In this document: piece after piece, positions 51,124 through 60,669 of the stretch
How positions within the stretch are numbered: the first letter of the stretch is position 1
Layout: every line of letters begins with the position of its first letter
Assembly (NCBI GenBank): GCA_017616165.1
Contig: JAFZYR010000029.1
Coordinates: forward strand, 1-64,000
DNA: 64,000 bases
Source of the DNA: Treponema sp.
GTDB lineage: Bacteria > Spirochaetota > Spirochaetia > Treponematales > Treponemataceae
Direction of reading: 5' to 3'
Program-made: the position numbers and the translations under genes
Notes under the pieces: model-generated
Database searches by the model: none
What the model was told of the DNA's origin: nothing
The model's input: only the letters and a program-made list of their open reading frames with translations

Positions 51124-51810
51124 ATGCTATTTTTTGTAATTTCGGTTCTTTTAGTAAATATAATTTTGTGGATTGTATTTTTAGTTCGTTTTAAAAATCT
51201 TTTTTCCACAGACGGCATTATCGAAAAAACAGAACAAAAGATGAATCAGTTTGTCCACGAAATTGACCTTGCCGCAGACCGAGACACTTATCTTGCAAAG
51301 GAAACCACAAACCGAATCAAATCTCTCCTGGAAGAAGCCGACAGAAAGATGGAGCTTTTTAAAGAGGCTACCTCAAGACTGCGCGACATGATTGCAGAGG
51401 CAGACCGCATAAACAAGGGAAAATCCTATATTAATCCGGCGCTTACCAAACCAAAGATTGATCCGGATTCTGCGTACGAAGTAAATATCAAAGCAGAGCA
51501 GGGCAGTCTTTTTGATCAGAGTGAGCCTGCCAAACCGGAAAAAAAGGCAGATACCTATAAGCCTCCTGTAAAGCCTATTCAAAAAAATGAAACAAATGTT
51601 ACAGAGGATGGCGCTGCCTACCACGAAATACCGCTTATAATAACCAAGGTGTATGACGAAGAGCCAAAAACAATGACTCCCGAAGAAATTAAAAAGAATA
51701 TGAATCACCTTGTAAGAAAGATGTTTGACGAAGGAAAATCCGTAGAAGAAATTGCAAAAAAATTAAACTGTTCAATTACAGAAATTCAGTTTATAATAGA
51801 TTTATTATAG
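51124..51810 (+). CDS. membrane-anchored coiled-coil protein of unknown function
   Basis: 228 residues. One N-terminal TM helix (about 2-22), a coiled coil (residues about 35-95), a proline/lysine-rich linker and a C-terminal helix-turn-helix-like block, GKSVEEIAKKLNCSITEIQF. Such TM-coiled coil-HTH-like proteins end flagellar operons in other bacteria (for example SwrB of Bacillus), but homology is only suggested by layout. Follows the Gln-rich gene by 4 bp. Confidence 0.7.
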   Translation: MLFFVISVLLVNIILWIVFLVRFKNLFSTDGIIEKTEQKMNQFVHEIDLAADRDTYLAKETTNRIKSLLEEADRKMELFKEATSRLRDMIAEADRINKGKSYINPALTKPKIDPDSAYEVNIKAEQGSLFDQSEPAKPEKKADTYKPPVKPIQKNETNVTEDGAAYHEIPLIITKVYDEEPKTMTPEEIKKNMNHLVRKMFDEGKSVEEIAKKLNCSITEIQFIIDLL

Positions 51811-51834
51811 ATTGTCGGGCAAGCCTGACAATGA
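51811..51834. repeat. Small inverted repeat (GATTGTCGGGC type)
   Basis: TTGTCGGGC-aa-GCCTGACAA with one mismatch. It fills the gap after the flagellar operon and creates the upstream in-frame ATG of galM. It has no T run, so it is not a standard terminator. Confidence 0.5.
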
Positions 51835-51848
51835 CAAGAGGTTCATTT

Positions 51849-52910
51849 ATGGAAATAAAAAAACAAAAGTGGGGAATCCTGGCAGACGGAACTAAGGTTC
51901 ACCTTTATACAGTTTCTAACGGTAATATGTCTTTTTCGTGCACAGACTACGGCTGCACAATTACAAGCATTGTATTAAACGGCAAGAACGGCAAAAAGAC
52001 CGACGTAGTTCTTGGCTATTCAACCCTGGACGGCTTTATCAACGGCAATCTGTTCTTTGGAGCCCTTGTTGGACGCTTTGCAAACAGAATCGGCAAGGCT
52101 GCCTTTACAATCGGTAAAACAGAATACAAGCTGGATAAAAACGACGGTCCTAACACCCTCCACGGCGGCTTTAAAGGCTGGCACAAGGAAATCTGGAAGG
52201 CCAAGACAATCAAAGAAAAAAATAAATACGGCATTACATTTAAAAGAACTTCTCCGGACGGAGAACAGGGCTTCCCTGGCAACTGTTCTGTAGAAGTAAG
52301 CTATCTTTTGGATGATAACAATAATCTTACCTGCTATTACACAGCAACTACAGATCGCGCAACACCAATTAATATTACAAACCATGCCTACTTTAACCTT
52401 GCAGGCAGCGGAAACATAGAAAATCACCTTATGCAGATGAATTCTACAAAGCGCCTTGAGGTTAATGCAAAGCTCATTCCTACAGGAAAAATCCTTGATG
52501 TAAAGGGAACTCCGTTTGACTTTACCAAGGAAAAGGCCATCGGTAAGCAGATTAAAGAGGTTGCACCAGGCTATGACCACTGCTATGTAACAGAAATGTT
52601 TGATCCTGCAAACAAGCAGTGCGGACTTCCGCTTGATGACAAGGACCTTGTAGAATTCTGTACAGTCCGTGACCCTGAAAGCGGCAACGCAATGTCTGTT
52701 TTCACAAATATGGAAGGCTGCCAGTTCTATACAGGTAACTTTGTAACCGGCTTTGGTAAAAATGGACAGCCATACAAGGCTCACGACGCCTTCTGTCTCG
52801 AAACTCAGTGTTTCCCGGATACACCAAACAAACCGGAATGGCCAACCTGTATTTTGCAGCCAGGCCAGCTTATGAAGGCAAAGACAATATATTCTTTTGA
52901 AATTGGGTAA
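51849..52910 (+). CDS. galM: aldose 1-epimerase (galactose mutarotase)
   Basis: 353 residues. GALVGRFANRIGKA, NTLHGGFKGWHKEIW, NITNHAYFNLAGSG and the catalytic CLETQCFPDTPNKPEWP are GalM signatures. AAGAGG precedes ATG 51849; an in-frame ATG at 51831 belongs to an inverted repeat. Interconverts alpha and beta anomers of galactose/glucose. Not part of a sugar operon here; it stands between the flagellar and ATPase operons. Confidence 0.95.
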   Translation: MEIKKQKWGILADGTKVHLYTVSNGNMSFSCTDYGCTITSIVLNGKNGKKTDVVLGYSTLDGFINGNLFFGALVGRFANRIGKAAFTIGKTEYKLDKNDGPNTLHGGFKGWHKEIWKAKTIKEKNKYGITFKRTSPDGEQGFPGNCSVEVSYLLDDNNNLTCYYTATTDRATPINITNHAYFNLAGSGNIENHLMQMNSTKRLEVNAKLIPTGKILDVKGTPFDFTKEKAIGKQIKEVAPGYDHCYVTEMFDPANKQCGLPLDDKDLVEFCTVRDPESGNAMSVFTNMEGCQFYTGNFVTGFGKNGQPYKAHDAFCLETQCFPDTPNKPEWPTCILQPGQLMKAKTIYSFEIG

Positions 52911-52918
52911 ACCCAATC

Positions 52919-53087
52919 CGTCATTGCGAGGAGCGCAGTGCACAAATGATCGTCATTGCGAGGAGCGCAGTGCACAAATGACCGTCATTGCGAGGAGCGC
53001 AGTGCACAAATGACCGTCATTGCGAGGAGCGCAGCGACGTGGCAATCCATATAAGAAGTGGATTGCCGCGCTTCGCTCGCAATGACT
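52919..53087. repeat. Family A repeat expanded into a 32-bp tandem array
   Basis: Three consecutive 32-bp units (52919-52950, 52951-52982, 52983-53014), each starting CGTCATTGCGAGGAGCGCAG, differing by one base. A fourth unit diverges after 20 bp into the standard family A end. An inverted family A half then reaches 53087. It fills most of the gap between galM and the ATPase operon. Confidence 0.85.
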
Positions 53088-53134
53088 GTTATTTTAAAAA
53101 GTTTTTCATTGTAAATTCTCAAAATTCGGAGTAT

Positions 53135-53140
53135 TATAAT
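53135..53140 (+). promoter_or_regulatory. possible -10 box of the V-ATPase operon
   Basis: TATAAT in GTATTATAATATATTATACT, about 40 bp before the first ATPase gene. The nearest -35-like TTGTAA (53109-53114) is 20 bp away, too far for a strong promoter. A second overlapping TATACT follows at 53145-53150. Confidence 0.4.
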
Positions 53141-53177
53141 ATATTATACTTTGGTTATTATTATGTGAGGTATTGTA

Positions 53178-53798
53178 ATGGATGTACAATTACAGGAACT
53201 GATTGATAAAATCAAGAAAGACGGCGTAACTGCAGCAGAAAAAGAAGCTGCAAAAATAATTGCCGATGCAAACAAAAAAGCAGAATCAATTATTAAAGAC
53301 GCCGAAGCAAAGGCTGAGCAGATTAAAAAAGATGCAAAAGCCGAAACAAACCGCATGCAGAAGGCAAGCGACGAAGCCATTGTTCAGGCTGGACGCAATA
53401 TGCTCCTTTCTTTTAAGGATTCGCTTGTTCAGGAGCTGGACGGACTTATTCAGGCAGAAACAGCAAAGTCTCTTTCAAAAGACACTCTTGCTAAGCTTGT
53501 ACCTGAAACAGTAAAAGCCTGGGCCAAAAACTCCAATGCATCAGAGCTGTCTGTTCTTTTGAGCGAAAAAGACTTAAAGGCTCTGGAAGGCTCATTAACT
53601 TCTGCACTCAAAGCTGAAATTAAAAAAGGTCTCGAAATCAAACCGGATAAGACTCTTGCTGCCGGCTTTAGAATCGGTGTTAAAAACGGCGCTGCATTCT
53701 ACGACTATTCTGCAGAAAGTCTTGCCGAAATGTTTGCCGCTTATCTTAATCCAAAGGTTGCAGGCCTCATGAAGGTTGCTGCAAAGGACGCAGAATAG
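53178..53798 (+). CDS. atpE: V-type ATP synthase subunit E
   Basis: 206 residues. The long N-terminal alanine/lysine-rich helix (IKKDGVTAAEKEAAKIIADA) is the peripheral-stalk coiled coil; the C-terminal part ends in a globular domain. First gene of the operon; the order E-X-A-B-D-I-K is that seen in spirochaetes (e.g. Borrelia). The stop overlaps the next start (TAGTG). Confidence 0.9.
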   Translation: MDVQLQELIDKIKKDGVTAAEKEAAKIIADANKKAESIIKDAEAKAEQIKKDAKAETNRMQKASDEAIVQAGRNMLLSFKDSLVQELDGLIQAETAKSLSKDTLAKLVPETVKAWAKNSNASELSVLLSEKDLKALEGSLTSALKAEIKKGLEIKPDKTLAAGFRIGVKNGAAFYDYSAESLAEMFAAYLNPKVAGLMKVAAKDAE

Positions 53799-54337
53799 TG
53801 GCATATTATTATCTGGTTTCACAGTTACCAAACATCTCTGCCGGCGAAAGCAAAGCAAATCTTCCTATGAACACAGTTCAGTTCATAGAGGTTGCAAGCC
53901 GCTTTATTACGCCAAAGGAAAAAACTGTTCTTGAAGGACTTTCACTTGTTCCTCCAATGGAGCTGGGTTCTACAGGATCAACCTTCCTTGATGTATGGTA
54001 CGAAAAAGAAAGAAACCTGCGATGTGCACTTGCACAGATTCGTGCTCAAAAAATGAAAAAGGACAGCTTTCCGCTTCCAGCCGGTTGTACTGCAGATATT
54101 ATTTCTGCTGCCCGAACTGCTGTTGGTATGGACAGCCCTTTAAGTGCCGAGCAGTTTCTTTATGAGTACAGGTTACGCCTGCTTGATGATCTGCGTCCGC
54201 TGGATGCATTTTCAATTGATGCGGTGTACGCCTACGGCCTCCGCCTTATGCTTGTAGAACGCATGCGCAAGTTCGAGGTTGAAAACGGTAAGACATCTTA
54301 TCACGAGATTTACGATACGATTTTAAGTAATGAATGA
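53798..54337 (+). CDS. DUF2764 V-type ATPase-associated protein (putative C/d-like subunit)
   Basis: 179 residues, GTG start. MAYYYLVSQLPNI and LLDDLRPLDAFSIDAVYAYGL match DUF2764 proteins found between E and A of spirochaete and Bacteroidetes V-ATPase operons. It is believed to take the role of a stalk/central subunit (C/d-like), but this is inferred from location. All-helical, no TM. Confidence 0.82.
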   Translation: MAYYYLVSQLPNISAGESKANLPMNTVQFIEVASRFITPKEKTVLEGLSLVPPMELGSTGSTFLDVWYEKERNLRCALAQIRAQKMKKDSFPLPAGCTADIISAARTAVGMDSPLSAEQFLYEYRLRLLDDLRPLDAFSIDAVYAYGLRLMLVERMRKFEVENGKTSYHEIYDTILSNE

Positions 54338-54346
54338 GGTTGATTA

Positions 54347-56116
54347 ATGACTGATACAAAAGCAAAAGTAGTCGGCATCAACGGAAACATGGTCACAATT
54401 GAATTTACAGGCTCTGTTTCCATGAACGAAGTAGGCTACGTAAATGTAGACGGAAAGAAGCTCCGTGGTGAAGTTATCCGTATTCGCGGTAACAAAGCCC
54501 AGATGCAGATTTTCGAAATGACACAGGGAATTAAGGCCGGTGACAAGGTAGATTTAGTCGGCGACCTTCTTTGTGCAGAGTTAGGACCAGGACTTCTTGG
54601 ACAGACCTTTGATGGTTTGCAGAACCCGCTTCCGCTTGTTGCAGAAAAAGCAGGCTTCTTCCTTGAGCGTGGTGTATATGTAGATTCCCTCCCACGCGAC
54701 AAAAAATGGGAATGGACTCCTTGCGTAAAGGAAGGAGACAAGGTACTCCGCGGTGACCCGATCGGTTCTGTTCCGGAAGGACCTTTTACACATAAAATTC
54801 TTGTTCCGTTTGATTTACTCGGAATGTACACTGTAAAAAAGGTTACCAAGCCTGGCGAATACACAATCGAAGATGTAGTTGCCGTAGTAACTGATGAAAA
54901 GGGCAAGGACCACAAGCTCAAGATGGCCTTTAAGTGGCCTGTAAAGCGTGCCGTAGACTGCTATGCAGAACGCCTTGCTCCAAGTGAGCCTATGGTAACT
55001 CAGGTTCGTCTTATCGATACCTTCTATCCTGTTTCTAAGGGTGGTACCTATTGTATTCCAGGACCTTTCGGTGCAGGTAAGACAGTTCTTCAGCATACAA
55101 CCTCACGTAACGCAGACGTTGATATCGTAATCATTGCTGCCTGTGGTGAACGTGCCGGTGAAGTTGTAGAAACAATTAAAGAGTTCCCGGAATTGAAGGA
55201 CCCTCGCACAGGCCGTTCTTTGATGGAACGAACAATCATCATTTGTAACACATCTTCTATGCCTGTTGCTTCTCGAGAAGCTTCGGTTTATACATCTGTT
55301 ACACTTGCTGAATATTACCGCCAGATGGGCTTGCACGTACTGCTGCTTGCAGACTCAACCTCTCGTTGGGCACAGGCTTTGCGTGAAATGTCTGGTCGTC
55401 TTGAAGAGATTCCTGGAGAAGAAGCATTCCCTGCTTACCTCGAATCATACATTGCAGCCTTCTATGAACGTGCCGGTATTGTAAAGCTCCGCGACGGAAA
55501 CGTTGGTTCTGTAACAATTGGTGGTACAGTATCTCCTGCCGGTGGTAACTTTGAAGAGCCTGTAACTCAGGCAACTCTTAAGGTAGTAGGTGCTTTCCAC
55601 GGACTTAGCCGTGAACGTTCAGATGCTCGTAAGTATCCTGCTATTGACCCGATTATTTCCTGGTCAAAATATAAATCAGTTATCCGCGAAGACTGGGTAA
55701 GCTATGCACGCAAGGTATTCCTTAGCGGTGTAGAAGTAAACCAGATGATGAAGGTAGTTGGTGAAGAAGGTACAACAACCGAAGACTACATCGAATACCT
55801 CAAGAGCGAATTCCTTGATGCAGTTTATATGCAGCAGAACTCCTTCGATGAAATTGATGCTGCTGTTAGTCCTGAACGCCAGCGCTATGTATTTGCAAGA
55901 GTACTTAAGGTGCTTGGTGCAGACTTTGAGCTCGAAGACAAGGATACAGCCCGTAACTTCTTTAACCAGATGCGTCAGAAGTTCATCGACTGGAACTATT
56001 CTTTGTGGAACAGCGACAAGTTCAAGAAGGCAGAAAAAGATATAGAAGCTCACTTTGCTTCTGCTAACGGTAAAGTTCGCGCTGAAGTAAAAGCAATGCT
56101 TAAGGATGGTGAATAA
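54347..56116 (+). CDS. atpA: V-type ATP synthase catalytic subunit A
   Basis: 589 residues. P-loop [12 protein letters not shown] near residue 242, the bulge region typical of A subunits before it, and [20 protein letters not shown] (Asp/Arg finger region). Standard length for the A subunit. Sodium or proton preference cannot be told from this subunit. Confidence 0.97.
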   Translation: MTDTKAKVVGINGNMVTIEFTGSVSMNEVGYVNVDGKKLRGEVIRIRGNKAQMQIFEMTQGIKAGDKVDLVGDLLCAELGPGLLGQTFDGLQNPLPLVAEKAGFFLERGVYVDSLPRDKKWEWTPCVKEGDKVLRGDPIGSVPEGPFTHKILVPFDLLGMYTVKKVTKPGEYTIEDVVAVVTDEKGKDHKLKMAFKWPVKRAVDCYAERLAPSEPMVTQVRLIDTFYPVSKGGTYCIPGPFGAGKTVLQHTTSRNADVDIVIIAACGERAGEVVETIKEFPELKDPRTGRSLMERTIIICNTSSMPVASREASVYTSVTLAEYYRQMGLHVLLLADSTSRWAQALREMSGRLEEIPGEEAFPAYLESYIAAFYERAGIVKLRDGNVGSVTIGGTVSPAGGNFEEPVTQATLKVVGAFHGLSRERSDARKYPAIDPIISWSKYKSVIREDWVSYARKVFLSGVEVNQMMKVVGEEGTTTEDYIEYLKSEFLDAVYMQQNSFDEIDAAVSPERQRYVFARVLKVLGADFELEDKDTARNFFNQMRQKFIDWNYSLWNSDKFKKAEKDIEAHFASANGKVRAEVKAMLKDGE

Positions 56117-56118
56117 TT

Positions 56119-57414
56119 ATGAACAAGGTTTATAGTAAAATTGAATCCATCGTCGGAAGCGTTATCACTGTAAAGGCAGACAATGTTGCTTATGGTGAGC
56201 TTGCCGAAATTGAAACACGCTTTGGTAAGTCTCTTGCCGAAGTTAATAAAATCGAAGGTGATACAGTATCGCTCCAGGTATTTGCCGGCGGACGCGGTAT
56301 CAGCACAGGTGACCACATTAAGTTCCTTGGACACCAGATGGAGGTTTCTTTCTCTGATGATCTTTTGGGACGAATCTTCAACGGTTCTGCACAGCCTCGT
56401 GACAATGGTCCGGCTCTGTCAGACTGTCTTGTAACAATTGGTGGTCCTTCAGTAAACCCTTCAAAACGTATCATGGCACGCCGTATGATTCGTACCGGTA
56501 TTCCAATGATTGATATGTTCAACACTCTGGTTGTTTCACAGAAGCTTCCTATTTTCTCTATTTCTGGTGAACCTTATAACCAGCTGCTTGCACGCATTGC
56601 CATGCAGGCCGAGGTTGACGTAATCGTTCTTGGTGGTATGGGTCTTAAGTACGATGATTACCTTTACTTTAAGAAAACACTGGAAGACGGTGGCGCTTTG
56701 AGCAAGACAGTAATGTTCATGCACACAGCCGCTGACCCTACAGTAGAATGTCAGAAGATTCCGGACCTTTCTCTTGCAGTTGCAGAGCAGTTCGCTCTTA
56801 AGGGAAAGGACGTTCTGGTTCTTCTTACAGATATGACAAACTTTGCAGACTCAATGAAGGAAATTGCCATTACACAGGAGCAGGTTCCTTCTAACCGTGG
56901 TTATCCTGGAGACTTGTACTCACAGCTTGCTGCACGTTACGAAAAAGCCGTTGACTTTGATAGCGCCGGTTCTGTAACAATCCTTGCTGTAACTACAATG
57001 CCTGGAGATGACGTTACTCACCCGGTTCCAGATAACACTGGTTATATTACCGAAGGTCAGTACTACCTTAAGGGTGGACGTATTGAGCCGTTCGGTTCTC
57101 TTTCACGTCTTAAGCAGAACGTAAACGGAAGCACACGTAGTGACCACCGTGCACTCATGGATGGTATGATTCGTCTTTACTCAAACTACAAGGATACCCT
57201 TGAAAAGAAATCAATGGGTTTCAATATGAGTAAGTGGGATGACAAGCTCCTTGTTTACGGAAAGATGTTCGAAGACGGAATGATGGATCTTTCAAAGAAT
57301 ATTTCTCTGGAGGATGCACTTGACCTTGGCTGGAAGATTCTGGCCGACTGCTTTGATCCGGAAGAAACAGGATTGAAGTCTTCTTTGATCGAAGAGTATT
57401 GGCCAAAAAAATAG
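56119..57414 (+). CDS. atpB: V-type ATP synthase subunit B
   Basis: 431 residues. [38 protein letters not shown] and [17 protein letters not shown] are B-subunit signatures; there is no functional P-loop, as expected. 2 bp from subunit A. Regulatory partner of A. Confidence 0.96.
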   Translation: MNKVYSKIESIVGSVITVKADNVAYGELAEIETRFGKSLAEVNKIEGDTVSLQVFAGGRGISTGDHIKFLGHQMEVSFSDDLLGRIFNGSAQPRDNGPALSDCLVTIGGPSVNPSKRIMARRMIRTGIPMIDMFNTLVVSQKLPIFSISGEPYNQLLARIAMQAEVDVIVLGGMGLKYDDYLYFKKTLEDGGALSKTVMFMHTAADPTVECQKIPDLSLAVAEQFALKGKDVLVLLTDMTNFADSMKEIAITQEQVPSNRGYPGDLYSQLAARYEKAVDFDSAGSVTILAVTTMPGDDVTHPVPDNTGYITEGQYYLKGGRIEPFGSLSRLKQNVNGSTRSDHRALMDGMIRLYSNYKDTLEKKSMGFNMSKWDDKLLVYGKMFEDGMMDLSKNISLEDALDLGWKILADCFDPEETGLKSSLIEEYWPKK

Positions 57415-57417
57415 GCG

Positions 57418-57441
57418 GTGGTTGAGCCTGTCGAAACCACA
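57418..57441. repeat. Family D repeat (GTGGTTGAGCCTGTCGAAACC)
   Basis: Inverted repeat GTGGTT-gagcctgtcg-AAACCAC in the 40-bp atpB-atpD gap. It may form a hairpin in the operon mRNA. A degraded copy may lie at about 9570-9588 in the glycosylase linker. Confidence 0.65.
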
Positions 57442-57454
57442 TTGGAGACAATAA

Positions 57455-58078
57455 ATGGCAAAGATTAAGCTGACAAAAAATGAGCTCAAGGTACAAAAAG
57501 ATGCGCTTAAAATGTACAAGCGCTATCTTCCAACCCTTATGCTCAAAAAACAGCAGCTTCAGACAGAAATCCGCACTATAGATGCCAAGGCCAAGGAAGT
57601 ACGTGCCGCCCGCGTTGCACTCGAAAAGGAGTTTGAACAGTGGATCAGCGTATTCGGTGAACGAGAAGCGTTTACTCCGGATATGGTAACTGTAAAAAAC
57701 ATCAAAAAGGGTGTGGGCAACATTGCCGGTGTAACAATTCCGGTATATGAAGGTGCAGACTTTGGACGAGGGGATTACGACCTTTACAAAACACCGCTTT
57801 GGATTGATATGGCAGCAGACAGAATGGAAAAGGCTCTGTCGCTCGACCTGGAAGCAGAGGTGCTTGATGAACAGGTTCGCCTGCTTAGTCAGGAGCTCCG
57901 CACAACAACCCAGCGCGTAAATCTTTTTGAAAAGGTTAAGATTCCGGAAACAAAGGCCAATATCAAAAAAATTACCGTATACTTGGGTGATGAACAGGTA
58001 GCGGCCGTTGTACGCAGTAAGATTTCTAAGAAAAAGCTGCAGGCAAAACTTGATGAAGAACAGGAGGCTGGCAAATGA
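57455..58078 (+). CDS. atpD: V-type ATP synthase subunit D
   Basis: 207 residues. Two long helices with KIKLTKNELKVQKDALKMYK at the N-terminus and TQRVNLFEKVKIPETKANIK at the C-terminus, as in the central rotor shaft subunit D. Overlaps the next gene by 4 nt (ATGA). Confidence 0.94.
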   Translation: MAKIKLTKNELKVQKDALKMYKRYLPTLMLKKQQLQTEIRTIDAKAKEVRAARVALEKEFEQWISVFGEREAFTPDMVTVKNIKKGVGNIAGVTIPVYEGADFGRGDYDLYKTPLWIDMAADRMEKALSLDLEAEVLDEQVRLLSQELRTTTQRVNLFEKVKIPETKANIKKITVYLGDEQVAAVVRSKISKKKLQAKLDEEQEAGK

Positions 58079-60000
58079 TTGAACCAATGAAAAAAGTCTC
58101 TGTAGTACTTCTCAATAAGGAAAAAGAAGAGGCTTTAAAGGCTCTGAGAAAAATTGGACTTGTACATCTTGAAAAGCTGGAAGGTTCAAGCGATAAACTC
58201 AATGCCTTTAAGGAATATACAAATAACGCTGTTGTTTCAGAAAGTATTCTTGGCGAAATTAAGCTTGCAAAGAGTACAAAAAAGAATGTACATGAGCTTT
58301 CGGATTCACGTGTAATCCAGCTTTGTGCAGACGTAGTTGCTAAATCAGAAAGAAAAAAGCAGCTGCTCGAAGAGATTTCTGCTGATACAACAGAGCTCGA
58401 CAGATTTACCTCATGGGGTGGTGTAAGCCTTGAAGATTTTGACTATCTTAAGGAAAAAGGCATTATCATCCGCATGTACGAAATTTCTGCCGACAAATAC
58501 AGTCTGATTGACCAGGAAATCGAAACAATTCTTGTAAACAACGACAAGAAAAACGTTCGTTTCCTTGTGATTGGTCACGAAACAAGACCGGAAAAGCTTT
58601 TGCCGGAGGCCTTTGAAGTACCATTCCCAAGAATGTCAACAGACGCACTTCAGACCGAAATCAGAAACGATGAAAAGGAAATACGCGACATTGAAAAGTT
58701 CTATTTTGAAAATGCCAAATACATTCCTGCCATCGTTAAGTTCCGAAAGAATCTGGAAAGCGACATTGAATTTGAAAATGTAAATGCCGGAATGGCTCAC
58801 GAGCAGACAGATTCAGAAAACGAGCTTGCCTGGATAAGCGGTTATGTTCCGGTTGCAGACCTTGAAGAATTTAAGGCTGCCTGTGCTCAAAATCAGTGGG
58901 CTTTGGCTTATGCAGACCCTGAGGATGAAGACCTTGAGGTTCCAACAAAGCTCCGCAACAACAAGTTTGTAAGCCTTATTTATCCGCTCACAGACTTCTT
59001 GGGTACAGTACCGGGCTATCACGAATATGATATTAGCGGCTGGTTCCTGCTGTTCTTTACAATCTTCTTTGGAATGATTTTTGGAGACGGCGGATACGGA
59101 CTTCTGGTAACAGCTATTGCAATCCTTATGATTCTTAAAAACCTGTTTACCAAAAAGAAGGTTCCGGCTCTGCTTGGGCTTGTAACGCTTGTAGGCTTTG
59201 CAACCATTGGCTGGGGTATTGTTACCTGCACCTGGTTTGGACTTAAGCCTGAACAGCTGCCTGCCTGGCTTGTTAATCTGTCAATTCCACAGATTTCGAA
59301 TGCTTATACAGGACCTGACTGGACACCGTTCTGGAAGCCTGATGCAACAGAAGGTCTTACCAATGCACAGAATCTTCAGATATTCTGTTTCAGTCTTGCC
59401 TTGCTGCAGCTTAGCGTTGCACACATAAAGGCAATGATCCGTAACAGAAAGTCATTAAAGGTACTGGGCGATTTTGGTGCCTTGCTTCAGCTCATTGGTA
59501 TGTACTGGGTAGTACTTTCAATGGTTGTAAGCTCATCTGTATTCAGCTTTACAGAAAAAATCTACGGATTCCCAATCGGATTATTCGAAATATGTCTGGT
59601 TGGCGTAGGCTTTGTATTAAGCTTTATATTCAGTAATTACGAAGGATCAATTGGTGCGTCTGTACTCGAAAGCTGCAAGAACATCATTTCTGTACTTTTG
59701 GGTGTAGTAAACGTATTCAGTGATATCGTATCTTATATCCGTCTTTGGGCGGTAGGTCTTGCAGGTGCTGCAATCAGTAACACTGTAAATGAAATGGCAG
59801 GTCCATTACTTGGACACTTTATAACCTTCATTTTCTTTGTAATGCTTGTAGCCTTTGGTCATGGCTTGAACATGATCTTGAACCTGCTTTCTGTAATAGT
59901 TCATGGCGTTCGTCTTAACACACTTGAATTCTCAAGTCACTTAGGCATGTCATGGTCGGGCTTAAAATATAGTCCTTTCAGTGAAAAGGTAAAGAAATAA
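58075..60000 (+). CDS. atpI: V-type ATP synthase subunit I (membrane stator)
   Basis: 641 residues. The N-terminal half is a long cytoplasmic arm; the C-terminal half has about seven TM helices with FGMIFGDGGYGLL and DIVSYIRLWAVGLAGAAIS, which contains the channel Arg (SYIRLWAVG). Matches subunit I/a. Overlaps atpD by 4 nt. Confidence 0.96.
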   Translation: MIEPMKKVSVVLLNKEKEEALKALRKIGLVHLEKLEGSSDKLNAFKEYTNNAVVSESILGEIKLAKSTKKNVHELSDSRVIQLCADVVAKSERKKQLLEEISADTTELDRFTSWGGVSLEDFDYLKEKGIIIRMYEISADKYSLIDQEIETILVNNDKKNVRFLVIGHETRPEKLLPEAFEVPFPRMSTDALQTEIRNDEKEIRDIEKFYFENAKYIPAIVKFRKNLESDIEFENVNAGMAHEQTDSENELAWISGYVPVADLEEFKAACAQNQWALAYADPEDEDLEVPTKLRNNKFVSLIYPLTDFLGTVPGYHEYDISGWFLLFFTIFFGMIFGDGGYGLLVTAIAILMILKNLFTKKKVPALLGLVTLVGFATIGWGIVTCTWFGLKPEQLPAWLVNLSIPQISNAYTGPDWTPFWKPDATEGLTNAQNLQIFCFSLALLQLSVAHIKAMIRNRKSLKVLGDFGALLQLIGMYWVVLSMVVSSSVFSFTEKIYGFPIGLFEICLVGVGFVLSFIFSNYEGSIGASVLESCKNIISVLLGVVNVFSDIVSYIRLWAVGLAGAAISNTVNEMAGPLLGHFITFIFFVMLVAFGHGLNMILNLLSVIVHGVRLNTLEFSSHLGMSWSGLKYSPFSEKVKK

Positions 60001-60010
60001 ATAAAACTAT

Positions 60011-60036
60011 GTCATCCCGAACTTGTTTCGGGATCT
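60011..60036. repeat. Family B half-repeat before atpK
   Basis: GTCATCCCGAACTTGTTTCG followed by GGATCT, matching the left arm of 166-224. It can itself fold (CCCGAA...TTCGGG) and lies 17 bp before the atpK ATG. Confidence 0.7.
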
Positions 60037-60052
60037 ATACAAGGAGAAAATT

Positions 60053-60475
60053 ATGGATTTTGGTATGCTTGGTGCTGCTGTAGTTATGGGTATTGCTGCT
60101 CTTGGATCAGCAATTGGTATTGGAATTGCCGGACAGGGTGCAATTGGTGCTTGGAAACGCTGTTATATCAATAACAAGCCGGCTCCATTCATTCTTACAG
60201 TATTTGCCGGTGCTCCACTTACACAGACAATCTACGGATTCCTTCTTATGCAGTCTATGAATGGTTCTGACAAGAACCCTGGCTTCCTTCTTGGTCTTGG
60301 TATTGCTTCTGGTCTTGCAATGTGTTTCTCTGCTATTGCTCAGGGAAAAGCAGGTGCTGCAGGTTCAGATGCCCTTGGCGAAACAGGAAAGGGTTTTGCA
60401 CAGTACATCATGGTAGTAGGTCTTTGTGAAACTGTAGCCTTGTTCGCTATGGTATTCTCAATGATCGTTTGTTAA
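60053..60475 (+). CDS. atpK: V-type ATP synthase proteolipid subunit K
   Basis: 140 residues, four TM helices in two related hairpins (residues about 3-28 and 75-135). GSAIGIGIAGQGAIGAW and LCETVALFAMVFSM include the ion-binding Glu (VVGLCETVALF). The duplicated c-subunit form. AAGGAG at 60041-60046 fixes ATG 60053 over an ATG 30 nt upstream. Last gene of the operon; subunits F and a second stalk subunit are absent. Confidence 0.94.
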   Translation: MDFGMLGAAVVMGIAALGSAIGIGIAGQGAIGAWKRCYINNKPAPFILTVFAGAPLTQTIYGFLLMQSMNGSDKNPGFLLGLGIASGLAMCFSAIAQGKAGAAGSDALGETGKGFAQYIMVVGLCETVALFAMVFSMIVC

Positions 60476-60491
60476 GACTAATACATAAGAA

Positions 60492-60586
60492 ACATAGGGG
60501 CTTACGCTGCGAAAGTCGCCTGCCAGCTGAAGAAACCTGTCAGACGACTTTCTCCGCTCCGCCTCCAAGTTTATATGTCTTTTTTA
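60492..60586 (+). terminator. Long hairpin with T run after atpK (possible terminator)
   Basis: ACATA (60492-60496) pairs with TATGT (60574-60578), GAAAGTCG (60511-60518) with CGACTTTC (60545-60552), and the GC-rich parts in between are partly complementary. A run of six T follows at about 60580. Most likely the V-ATPase operon terminator; a small structured repeat or RNA is the alternative. Confidence 0.45.
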
Positions 60587-60626
60587 GTAACAAACATCAT
60601 TGAGAATTCCTTGCTTCTGCCAGAAT

Positions 60627-60655
60627 CGTCATTGCGAGCGAAGCGTGGCAATCCA
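60627..60655. repeat. Family A half-repeat before ispG
   Basis: CGTCATTGCGAGCGAAGCGT followed by GGCAATCCA, 15 bp before the ispG ATG. No Shine-Dalgarno is seen for ispG, so the repeat may have displaced it. Confidence 0.75.
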
Positions 60656-60669
60656 TGTATTAAAAAATT

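Noticed and set aside
52919-53014. CRISPR array
   Set aside because: The 32-bp units follow directly on each other with no unique spacers, and the unit is a known family of palindromic intergenic repeat in this window.
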